Shown here: positions 6,133 through 14,585 of the stretch, one piece after another
Layout: every line of letters begins with the position of its first letter
How positions within the stretch are numbered: position 1 is the first letter of the stretch
Source of the DNA: Comamonadaceae bacterium
GTDB lineage: Bacteria; Pseudomonadota; Gammaproteobacteria; Burkholderiales; Burkholderiaceae_C
Direction: 5' to 3'
NCBI GenBank assembly: GCA_947452785.1
Contig: CANGDZ010000031.1
Coordinates: 1-37,805 of the forward strand
Length of the DNA stretch: 37,805 nucleotides
Made by a program: the position numbers and the translations under genes
Notes under the pieces: model-generated
What the model was told of the DNA's origin: nothing
What the model saw: only the letters and a program-made list of their open reading frames with translations
Database searches by the model: none

Positions 6133-7365
6133 ATGAATCTTTTCTCGCCTCTCACACTGCCCAACGGCACCAGCATTCCCAATCGCATCGTCAAAGCGGC
6201 CATGGAAGAAAACATGTGCGACGCCGACCACGCGCCCTCGGATGCGTTGTTGCGTCTTTACCGGGCTTGGGCTGTCGGTGGTGCTGGGTTGATGTTGACG
6301 GGTAATGTGATGGTGGACCGCCGTGCCATGACGGGACCGGGGGGCGTGGTTCTGGAAGACGACAGCCACTTGGAGCGATTTACGCAATGGGCGAAAGTGG
6401 CGCGCTCGGGCGGTGCCCAGGTGTGGATGCAAATCAGCCATCCGGGTCGTCAAATGATGGCCGCACTGGGGCAAGAAACCTGGTCAGCCTCTGCGGTGCC
6501 CTTGGATATGGGCAAATTGTCGAATAAGTTTTCTGTGCCTAAAGCGATGAGCGTTGCGGACATTGAAGAAATTCAGCAGCGTTTTGTCCACACAGCCCAA
6601 CTGGCCGAAAGGGCGGGGTTCAATGGCGTGCAAATCCATGCAGCCCACGGATACCTGATAAGCCAATTTCTTTCGCCAATTTCAAATAAGCGTGAGGACG
6701 CCTGGGGTGGCTGTATCGAGAACCGTGCCCGACTACTTTTTGATGTTGTCAAAGCTGTGCGGGCCGTGGTGTCGCCGCACTTTGCTGTGGCCGTCAAGTT
6801 GAATTCAGCCGATTTCCAGCGTGGCGGATTCAGCCCGGAGGATGCCCAGCAGGTGGTGCATATGCTCAATGCTTTGAACGTCGACGTGGTGGAGTTGTCT
6901 GGTGGCAGTTATGAAGCGCCTGCAATGCAAGGGCAAGCAAGGGACGGTCGAACTTTGGCGCGGGAGGCTTATTTCTTGGAGTTCGCTCAAAGCATGATGG
7001 CCACGGCACGAATGCCATTGATGCTAACCGGTGGCATTCGCCGCAAAGCCGTTGCGAAAAACGTGGTCGATAGCGGAGTTGCGCTGGTAGGCATTGCGAC
7101 GGCATTGGCCATCAACCCTTCACTGCCAAACGCATGGCGTTCAGGCCAGGATGTAGCTCCAGAGTTGACGCCCATCGCTTGGAAAAATAAAATGATGGCG
7201 TCCCTTGCTACGATGGCGCGAGTGAAATATCAGCTCAAGCGTTTGAGCCAGGGTAAGACCACAAAAGCCGACATTTCTCCACTGTGGGCGTTAATTGCTC
7301 AGCAAGTGGTGACGAGTCGACAAGCAAAAAACTATCGCCAGTGGATGTCCGCGCACAGCGCTTAA
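6133..7365 (+). CDS. NADH:flavin oxidoreductase, Old Yellow Enzyme family
   Basis: This 410-residue FMN barrel protein starts MNLFSPLTLPNGTSIPNRIV. Family landmarks are the active-site MQISHPGRQ, the substrate/FMN-binding IHAAHGYLISQFLSP followed by NKREDAWGG, the barrel strand AVAVKLNSADF, and the FMN-phosphate loops LTGGIR and VGIATAL. It lacks the C-terminal iron-sulfur and pyridine-nucleotide domains of the long 2,4-dienoyl-CoA reductase type. It is therefore a single-domain ene-reductase-like enzyme that uses NAD(P)H to reduce activated alkenes. The start at 6133 is chosen because earlier in-frame residues are not family-like. It lies 44 bases after the SOUL gene and could be co-transcribed. 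Substrate unknown. Confidence 0.88.
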   Translation: MNLFSPLTLPNGTSIPNRIVKAAMEENMCDADHAPSDALLRLYRAWAVGGAGLMLTGNVMVDRRAMTGPGGVVLEDDSHLERFTQWAKVARSGGAQVWMQISHPGRQMMAALGQETWSASAVPLDMGKLSNKFSVPKAMSVADIEEIQQRFVHTAQLAERAGFNGVQIHAAHGYLISQFLSPISNKREDAWGGCIENRARLLFDVVKAVRAVVSPHFAVAVKLNSADFQRGGFSPEDAQQVVHMLNALNVDVVELSGGSYEAPAMQGQARDGRTLAREAYFLEFAQSMMATARMPLMLTGGIRRKAVAKNVVDSGVALVGIATALAINPSLPNAWRSGQDVAPELTPIAWKNKMMASLATMARVKYQLKRLSQGKTTKADISPLWALIAQQVVTSRQAKNYRQWMSAHSA

Positions 7366-7471
7366 TGTTGTGAGGTCCACTGGCGTCCACTGGCATTTCC
7401 CCCATCAATGAAAGAACGGCGACGGCGTCCTTGGTGGCTTCTTTGTCTATGCTTACTTCCTTCATGGAAGG

Positions 7472-7777
7472 TTATGCCGCCATTGCCAACGGTTCAATCT
7501 CTTTAAAAATGGCTTTAGCGCTCATCTTCTCAGCGACGCGCAGGTCGTATGCGGCCTGCAGATTCAACCACCCTTGGGCCTCGCTGCCGAAATAGCGCTC
7601 AAGGCGCAGTGCTGTATCTGCTGACACGCCGCGCTTGCCATCCACAATTTCACGCAGCCGCGAATAAGGCACATGCAAAGCCAACGACAGGGCATGAGCA
7701 CTGATGCCCATGGGCTTGATGTAATCCTCAAAGAGAATTTCTCCGGGGTGGACCGGACGCATGCCATTTTTAAACAT
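7472..7777 (-). CDS. higA: HigA-type antitoxin
   Basis: This 101-residue protein has the HigA/XRE pattern: MRPVHPGEILFEDYIKPMGI, a helix-turn-helix (SAHALSLALHVPYSRLREIV, DGKRGVSADTALRLERYFG), then the conserved WLNLQAAYDL. It binds and neutralises HigB and represses the operon. I start at ATG 7777, which has TTAGG eight bases upstream; GTG at 7786 is possible. It follows the toxin gene by 34 bases, the toxin-first order typical of higBA. Confidence 0.92.
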   Translation of the reverse strand: MFKNGMRPVHPGEILFEDYIKPMGISAHALSLALHVPYSRLREIVDGKRGVSADTALRLERYFGSEAQGWLNLQAAYDLRVAEKMSAKAIFKEIEPLAMAA

Positions 7778-7811
7778 GATGCACACCTAACTTTCAAATA
7801 AAAAACTTGCC

Positions 7812-8081
7812 TCAGTGCGGGTCTTCAATCAACACGGCAAATGGTCCGCTCTCACTCCACTTGAATGTCAACCGCCACTGTCCATTGATTCGCACATGCC
7901 AGGCGCCGTCGTACTCTTTAAGATCATTTCCGGGTGGCGCCTTCATGAAGTTCAAAGAAGGGGCCGCATCGAGCTGAGCCAACTTGCGCTCCGCGACCTT
8001 TTTGATCTTGGCAAAACGGGCGCATTTACCTGTCTCAAACAACGCTTGCGTGTCAACGCACGAGAAACTCTGAATGGCCAT
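7812..8081 (-). CDS. higB: HigB-type toxin (RelE superfamily mRNA interferase)
   Basis: An 89-residue protein of the RelE/HigB fold. Typical segments are SFSCVDTQALFETG, VAERKLAQLDAA, LNFMKAPPGNDLKEYDG and WHVRINGQWRLTFKW, with basic and aromatic residues placed as in HigB proteins. It cleaves mRNA on the ribosome when not bound by HigA. The gene is the first of a two-gene operon and starts 13 bases from a palindromic operator candidate. It appears intact. Confidence 0.92.
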   Translation of the reverse strand: MAIQSFSCVDTQALFETGKCARFAKIKKVAERKLAQLDAAPSLNFMKAPPGNDLKEYDGAWHVRINGQWRLTFKWSESGPFAVLIEDPH

Positions 8082-8093
8082 GCTAGATATTAA

Positions 8094-8111
8094 CTGTTAA
8101 CCGGGTAACAG
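8094..8111. promoter_or_regulatory. Palindromic operator candidate for higBA
   Basis: CTGTTAACCGGGTAACAG has perfect 6-base arms CTGTTA / TAACAG and a CCGG centre. It lies 13 bases upstream of the higB start codon, where a HigA dimer would block transcription. The TTAAC/GTTAA-type half site agrees with known HigA operators. Confidence 0.6.
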
Positions 8112-8148
8112 GCAACTTTTTTTGAAGCTTTAAAAGTGAACTACACAT

Positions 8149-8817
8149 CTAAGTAAGGGCATAGTCCAGATGCCCGGTCTTCACGTAGATGATGGCGCCT
8201 TCTGATTTCGTGAACGGTGCGTGCCTGCTGTACCGAGGACTGCGAATCCACGTGCCAGCACCGTAGGAGCCGTGTTCGTCATGAAAAACACCCTCTAAAA
8301 CCAAGATCTCTTCTCCGCCAGGGTGCACGTGGGGATTGAAGATGGTGTTCGGCGCCCAGCGAACGAGGGCGCACCCAACACCATCAAACTCATGAAGCGG
8401 CATGACGGACAGACCGGGGACCATCCCGGGATACCAAGAGGCAGTTTTGGTGTCAATCCGAATGGTGGCGAGATCCTCGGGGTGAAACTGCCTGAGCTTC
8501 ACAAACAGAGTGCAGCCCTCGGTTGAATATGGGGCGTGGTGACTGCCTGGTGGATTGCGAAGGTAAGTGCCGGCGGGGTAGGTCCCGTTTTCGTCTGCAA
8601 AGACGCCATCGAGGACCAAGATCTCTTCACCGGCGCCATGCGCATGGGAGGTGAATGCACTGTTAGCTTCGTACTTGACGATGGTGCTGGCCCGGGCGAC
8701 CTCATCGCCTATTCGGTCCAGTAGCTTTCTGGCGATGCCCGCCACCGGCGATGCTTTCCAAGACGTGTCATATGTGTTGATCACGGCTTTGAGGCTGAAA
8801 TCCGAATTTACGTTCAT
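8149..8817 (-). CDS. Double-cupin protein (ChrR-type cupin)
   Basis: This 222-residue protein is two cupin units in tandem. Unit 1 has SHAHGAGEEILVLDGVFADE, GTYPAGTYLRNPPGSHHAP; unit 2 has PHVHPGGEEILVLEGVFHDE, GSYGAGTWIRSPRYSRHAP. Each unit shows a complete metal site of the form H-x-H...E...H. ChrR-type cupins occur at the C-terminus of zinc anti-sigma factors for singlet-oxygen response, but no zinc-binding N-terminal anti-sigma region is present here. It is more likely a small metalloenzyme or ligand sensor of unknown substrate. It is transcribed alone, between higBA and hipBA. Confidence 0.85.
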   Translation of the reverse strand: MNVNSDFSLKAVINTYDTSWKASPVAGIARKLLDRIGDEVARASTIVKYEANSAFTSHAHGAGEEILVLDGVFADENGTYPAGTYLRNPPGSHHAPYSTEGCTLFVKLRQFHPEDLATIRIDTKTASWYPGMVPGLSVMPLHEFDGVGCALVRWAPNTIFNPHVHPGGEEILVLEGVFHDEHGSYGAGTWIRSPRYSRHAPFTKSEGAIIYVKTGHLDYALT

Positions 8818-8844
8818 ATTTGATCATTCCGGATGCACAAGTAA

Positions 8845-8876
8845 AAAAACCGCATGAATGAAGGCGGCTTTTTCGT
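8845..8876. terminator. Weak hairpin with T-run near the cupin gene start
   Basis: AAAACCGC, a short loop and GGCGGCTTTTT form a short imperfect stem followed by T on the plus strand. It could end plus-strand transcription entering from the left, but no plus-strand gene precedes it. I list it as a weak candidate. Confidence 0.3.
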
Positions 8877-9352
8877 CCTAGACCAGAGCCAACTGAATGA
8901 CCCGGCTAAGGAAAAGTAGTGGTTTTTATTGTACGCATTAGCCTAAGTCTGTAAAGGAAAAACTCACCTCCTCACGACACCACGTTGCGCTGACCCCTGA
9001 TGGCTAACCAAAGCTGCAGCGGCAGTATCGGCCGATCAGGAAAATTACCCTACACGCTCAATTTAAATCAGCTATCGCGCCGGTTCCAAATAGGCCTGTG
9101 GCACTTGGCCGCAAAGAGCCGCCATTGGTCGAGCTTTTGGCCAACTGTGTAGTCTTGCTGAACAGTGCGGCCTCTACATTCAGTGACGTTGAACATTTGG
9201 CTCGGACTTTTAGTCAGATCAATTGCAAAGCTTGTCGCAGAAATGAGGCTGTTTGCACCAATCTATTCTTTTCCATGCTGCTGGCAAAGGCTTCGGGGTT
9301 TAACTTAATTACTGGGTAGTCAATTTCCAATGCACTGTTGTTTTTTAATATT
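8877..9352. other. Stretch without a recognisable gene
   Basis: Both strands lack an open frame with a family-like sequence. The longest frames are short, have no good ribosome-binding site and resemble nothing I know. The position between a cupin gene and hipA suggests degraded accessory DNA. The cupin promoter is expected further left, between 8818 and about 8900. Confidence 0.45.
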
Positions 9353-10654
9353 TCAGGCGCACAACGCCACTGTCCCGCCCAGACGCGCCATCACTTCTGC
9401 GTCCATGGCGGGCGGTGCGTCTTTGAGCAGCGTTGGCCAGTCAGCCTTGGCTTGTGCAACCAACGCCTTGCATTGCCGCAGCAAGTTGCTGGTGCGCCGC
9501 AGGCCACCCGCCTTCATGAGGCCTTCTACATCCTCCCACGATAGGACACTCAGCTTGGCGTCAATCGCACGGTTGAGCGCGTAGTCCAGCGCTGCGGCAC
9601 CAGCAAAAAAGCTCGATACGCTGACCGGGTCGTAGACCGGTGCAAGGCGGGGCGTTGTGCCGTCCGGGTATATGAGGGCCCAGTTCTTAAGGTGCGCGTC
9701 CGTGTTGCCCATTAAGATGTAGGTCACAAAGCGCAGCATAAATTCTTTCGTGTCCGGTGCCGGCCGACTGGACAATTGGTCCAGCACGCGCAGCATCTGA
9801 CCGTAGTCGCGCAGCATGTCGGTGCCGTATTTTTGCTTGGGTGTGTAGCCCAGCACCTGTGCGAATTCTTCCATGTGCACGCGACGGCCATCGTCGGTGC
9901 GGTCAAAGCGTTTGACCGCCAGCAGCGTCTCAAACTGGATGTGTTCAGGCAACTCAGCTTGCTCTCGGGAGATGAGCTGGGCCTGTGCGCAATCGAGGCC
10001 AAGGTTGTTGCAAAGCGCGAATCCCATGGCCTCAATCTCTGCTAAGTCAGGGTGGCGAGTGCTGGGCAACTTCAGGATGTAGCTGCCCGCGCTGCCATGG
10101 CGCTTGACTACATAGCGCCGCCCCTCTTGGATGGCCGAGAATTTTGTCACCACTCCAGGTAAGGCTGCTGCGTCTTCTACCGGAAACTCCACAAAGCCAG
10201 GATCCAAGACATCCAGGCCCATGGCAACGTGCCAATGGCGAACACTTTGGGGAATGCTCTCATCGCGATGTACGGGCTCGACCTCTATCGCACCCATGAG
10301 GTCATGGCCTGCCGCGGCCAGTAACTCGAACTCATCGTCTTTTGTGCACCCGCGCTCTTTGGCCAAACGGTCACGGTTGTGGCCTTCAGGCAGCAGGTTT
10401 TGAAAATAAGCGGGCCAGCGTCCATCGTTGCTTGTCAGGCGCCGGTCCCGGGCAGCGCTCAAAATGGCCCGGGTGTCTTGCTCCGTGGCGCCCCTGTAGT
10501 TGAGTGACAAGACTGGTCGCTGCGGGTCTTGAATGTAGTCGTCATCGAACGACACCCGCAAGATATCCCCGTAGGCAGACAGATAGCCCATAGCCCTTTT
10601 GGTGCCCTCTGGCGTGTGCAGGTACAGCCGCAGATATTTGATTTGGGTGCTCAT
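9353..10654 (-). CDS. hipA: HipA-type serine/threonine kinase toxin
   Basis: This 433-residue protein has the two-part HipA build. The N-terminal subdomain (about 1-110) includes GDILRVSFDDDYI, LSLNYRG and PAYFQNLLPEGHNRDRLA. The kinase body has an ATP loop near GSAGSYILKLPS, the catalytic TDAHLKNWAL (Asp and Asn of the kinase site) and LAPVYDPVS (Mg-binding Asp). HipA of E. coli phosphorylates glutamyl-tRNA synthetase, causing growth arrest; the target here is not known. I start at ATG 10654, since upstream in-frame codons overlap hipB and are not family-like. It follows hipB by 10 bases. Confidence 0.92.
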   Translation of the reverse strand: MSTQIKYLRLYLHTPEGTKRAMGYLSAYGDILRVSFDDDYIQDPQRPVLSLNYRGATEQDTRAILSAARDRRLTSNDGRWPAYFQNLLPEGHNRDRLAKERGCTKDDEFELLAAAGHDLMGAIEVEPVHRDESIPQSVRHWHVAMGLDVLDPGFVEFPVEDAAALPGVVTKFSAIQEGRRYVVKRHGSAGSYILKLPSTRHPDLAEIEAMGFALCNNLGLDCAQAQLISREQAELPEHIQFETLLAVKRFDRTDDGRRVHMEEFAQVLGYTPKQKYGTDMLRDYGQMLRVLDQLSSRPAPDTKEFMLRFVTYILMGNTDAHLKNWALIYPDGTTPRLAPVYDPVSVSSFFAGAAALDYALNRAIDAKLSVLSWEDVEGLMKAGGLRRTSNLLRQCKALVAQAKADWPTLLKDAPPAMDAEVMARLGGTVALCA

Positions 10655-10664
10655 ATTGGGGTGC

Positions 10665-10994
10665 TCATGTGCGGGCTGTTTCAGCCAGCAACTCCACGAC
10701 AGATTTGGGGGCATCGATGCCCGGTGCTTGGCCAAGTACCCGTCCACCCGACTGAATGAATCCCTTCACCTCTTGTCTCAGCGCCTTGGGAACCAACAAC
10801 ACGTCCATGTCCAAAGCTCGAATCAACTCATACAGCGTGGACAGGCGCGGGTCGTAACCAGCTTCGATACGGGACACCGTCATCCGACTCACGCCGGCCG
10901 CATTAGCCAAGTCCGCCTGGGTCATGCCCGCCTGGGTGCGAAGAGCTTCCAGCTCCTCAATTAGGCTAATTAAATTGTGCTTTACTTCATTCAT
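10665..10994 (-). CDS. hipB: HipB-type antitoxin
   Basis: This 109-residue XRE-type helix-turn-helix protein carries LRTQAGMTQADLANAAGVSR, MTVSRIEAGYDPRLSTLYEL and LDMDVLLVP, then a 40-residue tail. The tail may occupy HipA, as HipB tails do. I start at MNEVKHNL (ATG 10994). The upstream region (10995-11110) is AT-rich and holds three copies of AATTAAGC or its complement near 10998, 11062 and 11107, which could be operator half sites. HipB represses the hipBA operon and inactivates HipA. Confidence 0.88.
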   Translation of the reverse strand: MNEVKHNLISLIEELEALRTQAGMTQADLANAAGVSRMTVSRIEAGYDPRLSTLYELIRALDMDVLLVPKALRQEVKGFIQSGGRVLGQAPGIDAPKSVVELLAETART

Positions 10995-11110
10995 GATAAT
11001 TAAGCTTAGCATTCGTACGGTTTTACGGCAAGTTTAATGAGTGAATTGATGAGCTTTAATCGCTTAATGATGAATATATTTATCAATTCTGTCTTGTTGG
11101 CAAATGCAAA

Positions 11111-11338
11111 TTAAGCGTGTCGAGCACCGGAGGCAGTAGTCGTTTGGGGGCCAAATTTTCGTTGGTACCACTGTGGCACGATTTTTTCGGACCAGTCACA
11201 GTAATTGCCGATGAACACCGGTGGTGGAAAGTCTCTGGCCTTGACCCTGTTCTCCAGCGTTCTCTCGGAAATGGCCTGGAGTTTGCAGGCGACGTCCTTT
11301 TTGAGTGTGTAGGCTACGGGGGCAGAGGATGAGTTCAT
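11111..11338 (-). CDS. AlpA/excisionase-like DNA-binding protein
   Basis: A 75-residue protein with a MerR-like helix-turn-helix: LKKDVACKLQAISERTLENR, VKARDFPPPVFIGNYCDW, SEKIVPQWYQRKF. The DFPPPV..G....W pattern is that of AlpA-type regulators and small excisionases of prophages and integrative elements. I start at ATG 11338; a TTG at 11350 would add four residues. It sits immediately upstream of the hipBA promoter and points the same way. This suggests the hipBA block arrived on a mobile element, although no integrase lies next to it. Confidence 0.7.
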   Translation of the reverse strand: MNSSSAPVAYTLKKDVACKLQAISERTLENRVKARDFPPPVFIGNYCDWSEKIVPQWYQRKFGPQTTTASGARHA

Positions 11339-11752
11339 GAGTGTGAACAAATAGAGTTGCGAAGGTAGGTAGAGGTGTGCTTTTTCAAAAAACGCGTCAA
11401 AAACGCCTGGGGGGCAATAAATATTTCAAATGAGGCGTGCAAGGCCGGATGGGTTGAGGGCTGTTTTTCAATGTCGAGCCGTTTGGGCTTGTGCGTTGGT
11501 GAGCGCATCTGCGCGCTTTGGCCGCTGAGTTGCCGCTGCTTGGCTGAGCCCGATTTGAAGAGCTTAAAGCGTAATGATGCGTAGGCTACCTCTACATCAC
11601 GCAGTGAGACTTATCCCAGGATGATGTGTGCGTACCCTAAAGCAAGGGCGGGTCATGCCCCAAGCGCCGACTATATGGCTATGGGTTGATCTGGCTTAAC
11701 CCACCGCAGCAGACACAGACCTACTATGCCGCACTACCTCACAAGGGACGGC
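11339..11752. other. Stretch without a recognisable gene
   Basis: This marks the boundary between the accessory block and the metabolic genes. A plus-strand frame at 11375-11584 has no family-like features. The far right end should contain the promoter of the nitronate monooxygenase gene and its ribosome-binding site AAGGGA. Confidence 0.5.
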
Positions 11753-12964
11753 ATGGACGAACACAATTCAATCGCACAACAACTGGCGCTGATGGCTCAG
11801 CAATCGGGACTCAAGACCTGGACACTGGCCGGCGCAGTCTTGCTGCCAGTGGTGCAAGGCGGCATGGGGGTCGGGGTTTCGGCGGGCAGACTGGCCGGAA
11901 CGGTGGCGGGTCAGGGCGGGGTGGGGACCATATCATCCGTCGATCTGCGGCGCCTGCATCCTGACTTAATGGCCCAAACCGAGCATCTCGACAAAGAGCC
12001 GGATGCAGGGGCGCGCATCAATGCGGCCAATTTGGTGGCCTTGGACCGAGAAATTCAAAAAGCCAAAACAATCGCCAATGGGCGCGGTTTGGTGGCGGTC
12101 AACATCATGAAGGCGCTGACCAGCTATGAAGACTGCGTGCGACAGGCGGTCGAAAGTGGCGCCGATGCACTGGTCGTGGGCGCGGGGTTGCCCTTGGACT
12201 TGCCTGACCTGACGGCGCATCACCCCCGCGTGGCGTTGATCCCGATTTTGTCGGACGCACGTGGCGTGCAATTGGTGGTGAAGAAGTGGGCCAAAAAAGG
12301 ACGTTTGCCTGACGCCATTGTGTTGGAGCACCCGCGCTTAGCAGGCGGGCATTTGGGGGCGGCCAAGGTGGCCGACCTACAAGATGAGCGCTTTAACTTT
12401 GAGATCGCGGTGCCGCAAATTTTGAGCTTCTTTCAAACCATGGGCATCGAGGGGAAAATCCCACTGATTGCGGCCGGCGGCATTTACTGCCGTGAGGACA
12501 TTGCCAGATTGCAATCCATGGGCGTTGCCGCGGTGCAATTGGGCACCGCTTTTGCCGTGACGCAAGAGTGCGATGCCGACCTGGCTTTCAAGCAGGTGCT
12601 GGCGCGGGCCAAACCCTCAGATTTGGTGGAATTCGTGAGTGTGGCGGGACTGCCTGCACGTGCGGTGCGCACGCCTTGGCTTGACAAGTATTTGCGCCTT
12701 GAAGAAAAACTGAAAGGCGTTGCACACGTCAAAAAGAAATGCAATATGTCATTTGACTGCTTAACGCATTGCGGTTTGCGTGACGGCAATGCCGATGTCG
12801 GTCAGTTTTGCATTGACCAACAACTGGGCCATGCCTTGAAGGGTGAGCTGGACAAAGGTTTGTTCTTCCGCGGAGCGGGTCGTTTGCCGTTTGGCGAAGA
12901 CATTCTGCCCGTCAAAGCCCTGATGGACTGGTTGCTCGGCGGTTTGCGACCGATGGCTATTTAA
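11753..12964 (+). CDS. Nitronate monooxygenase / 2-nitropropane dioxygenase family flavoprotein
   Basis: This 403-residue FMN-dependent TIM-barrel protein shows PVVQGGMGVGVSAGRLAGTV near the N-terminus, EHPRLAGGHLG with the family's catalytic histidine (about residue 200), and the FMN-phosphate loops IPLIAAGGIYCREDI and GVAAVQLGTAFAVTQE. The C-terminal ~90 residues contain several cysteines (KKKCNMSFDCLTHCGL, FCIDQQ), as in longer members of this family. The enzyme oxidises alkyl nitronates such as propionate-3-nitronate with oxygen; some relatives act as ene-reductases. I start at 11753, preceded by AAGGGACGGC, rather than at the in-frame ATG 11726. Confidence 0.85.
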   Translation: MDEHNSIAQQLALMAQQSGLKTWTLAGAVLLPVVQGGMGVGVSAGRLAGTVAGQGGVGTISSVDLRRLHPDLMAQTEHLDKEPDAGARINAANLVALDREIQKAKTIANGRGLVAVNIMKALTSYEDCVRQAVESGADALVVGAGLPLDLPDLTAHHPRVALIPILSDARGVQLVVKKWAKKGRLPDAIVLEHPRLAGGHLGAAKVADLQDERFNFEIAVPQILSFFQTMGIEGKIPLIAAGGIYCREDIARLQSMGVAAVQLGTAFAVTQECDADLAFKQVLARAKPSDLVEFVSVAGLPARAVRTPWLDKYLRLEEKLKGVAHVKKKCNMSFDCLTHCGLRDGNADVGQFCIDQQLGHALKGELDKGLFFRGAGRLPFGEDILPVKALMDWLLGGLRPMAI

Positions 12965-13101
12965 AAAGTCAGACCCCGGGGTGAACGGGGCCAGCCTGAA
13001 TGACCAAGGTGACGCACCCTACCCCGACCCACTGAGCCTGCGTGACTCTGTTGTAATCTAAAAAGAGGTACAACTCCCGTTGGTGAAAAAGGGTCGTCAA
13101 T

Positions 13102-14574
13102 ATGTCATGCGTCATGAGTTGGGATGAGTGGGCTAGGCACGATGCGGTGGGCTTGGCTGAGCGGGTTCGAAACGGCGATGTCACGCCGACAGAACTGGCG
13201 CAGCAGGCCGCAGCCGGCATTGCCAAGGTCAACCCTGCACTCAGCGCCGTGGTCGAGGTATTCGACGATGTGGTGGCAGACCCCTTGCGCGATGGCATGA
13301 ACCCCGCAGGCCCTTTTGCCGGCGTGCCCTATTTGATGAAGGACCTCGGGCCCACCTTGAAGGGGCGCTTGCAGGAAATGGGCTCGCTGCTGATGAAGGG
13401 CAACAGACCGACAGACGACAGCTACCTGACTGGCCGCATCCGGCAAGCCGGTTTGAACGTAATGGGCCGCACCACCACGCCTGAATTTGGCGTGTGCAGT
13501 TCAGCCGAAAACCCCGCGGTGTACGTCACCCGAAACCCTTGGGACCTGTCCTACACCACAAACGGTTCGTCAGCGGGCACGGCCGCAGCTGTGGCGTCGG
13601 GCGTGATGCCGCTGTCGCATGCCACGGATGGCGGCGGCTCGATTCGGATTCCCGCAGGTGTGAATGGCCACATCGGACTCAAGGCCTCGCGCGGTGTTTT
13701 TTCGATAGCGCCCGGCGCTTCGGATTTGACCGGGCTGGTGTCGACCCAGGGCTGCCACAGCCGCACCGTGCGCGACACGGCGGCGTTTGTGGACCATTGT
13801 CGTGGTGGTGCACCAGGCGAGTTCATGCCTTACTGGCAGCCCAAGCAGCCTTATAGCCAATTGATCCAACGAGACCCCAGTCGCTTGCGCATTGCTTTGT
13901 CGCATGAGTGGGGCCGGTACCGCGCGCTGCCACACTTTGTGGCTGAGCTGGAGCGGGTGGGGCGCTTTCTAGAAGGCTTGGGTCACCACGTGGAATGGGC
14001 CTTGCCTGCGGTGGATTTTCAGGCTGCGTTTGCGGCGCAGACGACTTGCTACATCAGCAACTTTGCGCAAACCATTTCCAACTTGCTCAAACCCATGGGC
14101 CTAGAGCGACCGCCGGCTGATTTGGTCGAGCCGATCAACATCAAAATTTGGGAAGAGGGCCTGAAAACCAGCTACACCGAACGGGCGCAGATGCAAGCCG
14201 TGTTCAACACCACGTCACGCGCCTTTGGCCAGTTCTTTGAAGCCTGGGACATCATCCTGACTCCCATTACCGCGCTGCCCACCCCCAAAATTGGCACGAT
14301 GGACTATTTGACGCGCAGCGACAACCCGTCGGTCTACGACTGGTTTGAAAATCTGTGGCAAAACTTTGCCTACACACCGCTGTCCAATCTGTGCGGCCTT
14401 CCTGGCATTTCTCTGCCGCTGGCGACGCAAGAAAACGGTTTGCCCTTGGGCATTCAAGCGCAAGCCGGGCAAGCGAATGACGGCTTGCTGCTGCAACTGG
14501 CGGCGCAAATTGAACGGGCCTTGAACGGCCAGTGGAACAACGGGCAACGGCCTGGCATCCACGTCTGCCACTAA
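13102..14574 (+). CDS. Amidase (amidase-signature family)
   Basis: This 490-residue amidase-signature hydrolase has its Ser-Ser-Lys triad in order: Lys80 in PYLMKD, Ser156 in TTNGSSAGTAAA and Ser180 in DGGGSIRIPAG. The spacing of 24 residues between the two serines is standard for the family. The C-terminal LSNLCGLPGISLPL is also typical. It hydrolyses carboxamides; the substrate cannot be read from sequence. Glu-tRNA(Gln) amidotransferase subunit A is unlikely because the partner genes are absent. AAAGGG lies nine bases before the start. The MFS transporter gene follows after 11 bases, so uptake and hydrolysis of one substrate may be linked. Confidence 0.88.
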   Translation: MSCVMSWDEWARHDAVGLAERVRNGDVTPTELAQQAAAGIAKVNPALSAVVEVFDDVVADPLRDGMNPAGPFAGVPYLMKDLGPTLKGRLQEMGSLLMKGNRPTDDSYLTGRIRQAGLNVMGRTTTPEFGVCSSAENPAVYVTRNPWDLSYTTNGSSAGTAAAVASGVMPLSHATDGGGSIRIPAGVNGHIGLKASRGVFSIAPGASDLTGLVSTQGCHSRTVRDTAAFVDHCRGGAPGEFMPYWQPKQPYSQLIQRDPSRLRIALSHEWGRYRALPHFVAELERVGRFLEGLGHHVEWALPAVDFQAAFAAQTTCYISNFAQTISNLLKPMGLERPPADLVEPINIKIWEEGLKTSYTERAQMQAVFNTTSRAFGQFFEAWDIILTPITALPTPKIGTMDYLTRSDNPSVYDWFENLWQNFAYTPLSNLCGLPGISLPLATQENGLPLGIQAQAGQANDGLLLQLAAQIERALNGQWNNGQRPGIHVCH

Positions 14575-14585
14575 CTCGGACTCTT

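Noticed and set aside
7376..7465. Minus-strand frame starting MKEVSIDKEATKDAVAVLSL between the oxidoreductase and higA genes
   Set aside because: It looks protein-like for about 30 residues but then runs antisense into the oxidoreductase gene; I could not support a real gene.
9098..9319. 73-codon plus-strand frame in the gap left of hipA
   Set aside because: No ribosome-binding site, no recognised family, and ordinary composition.
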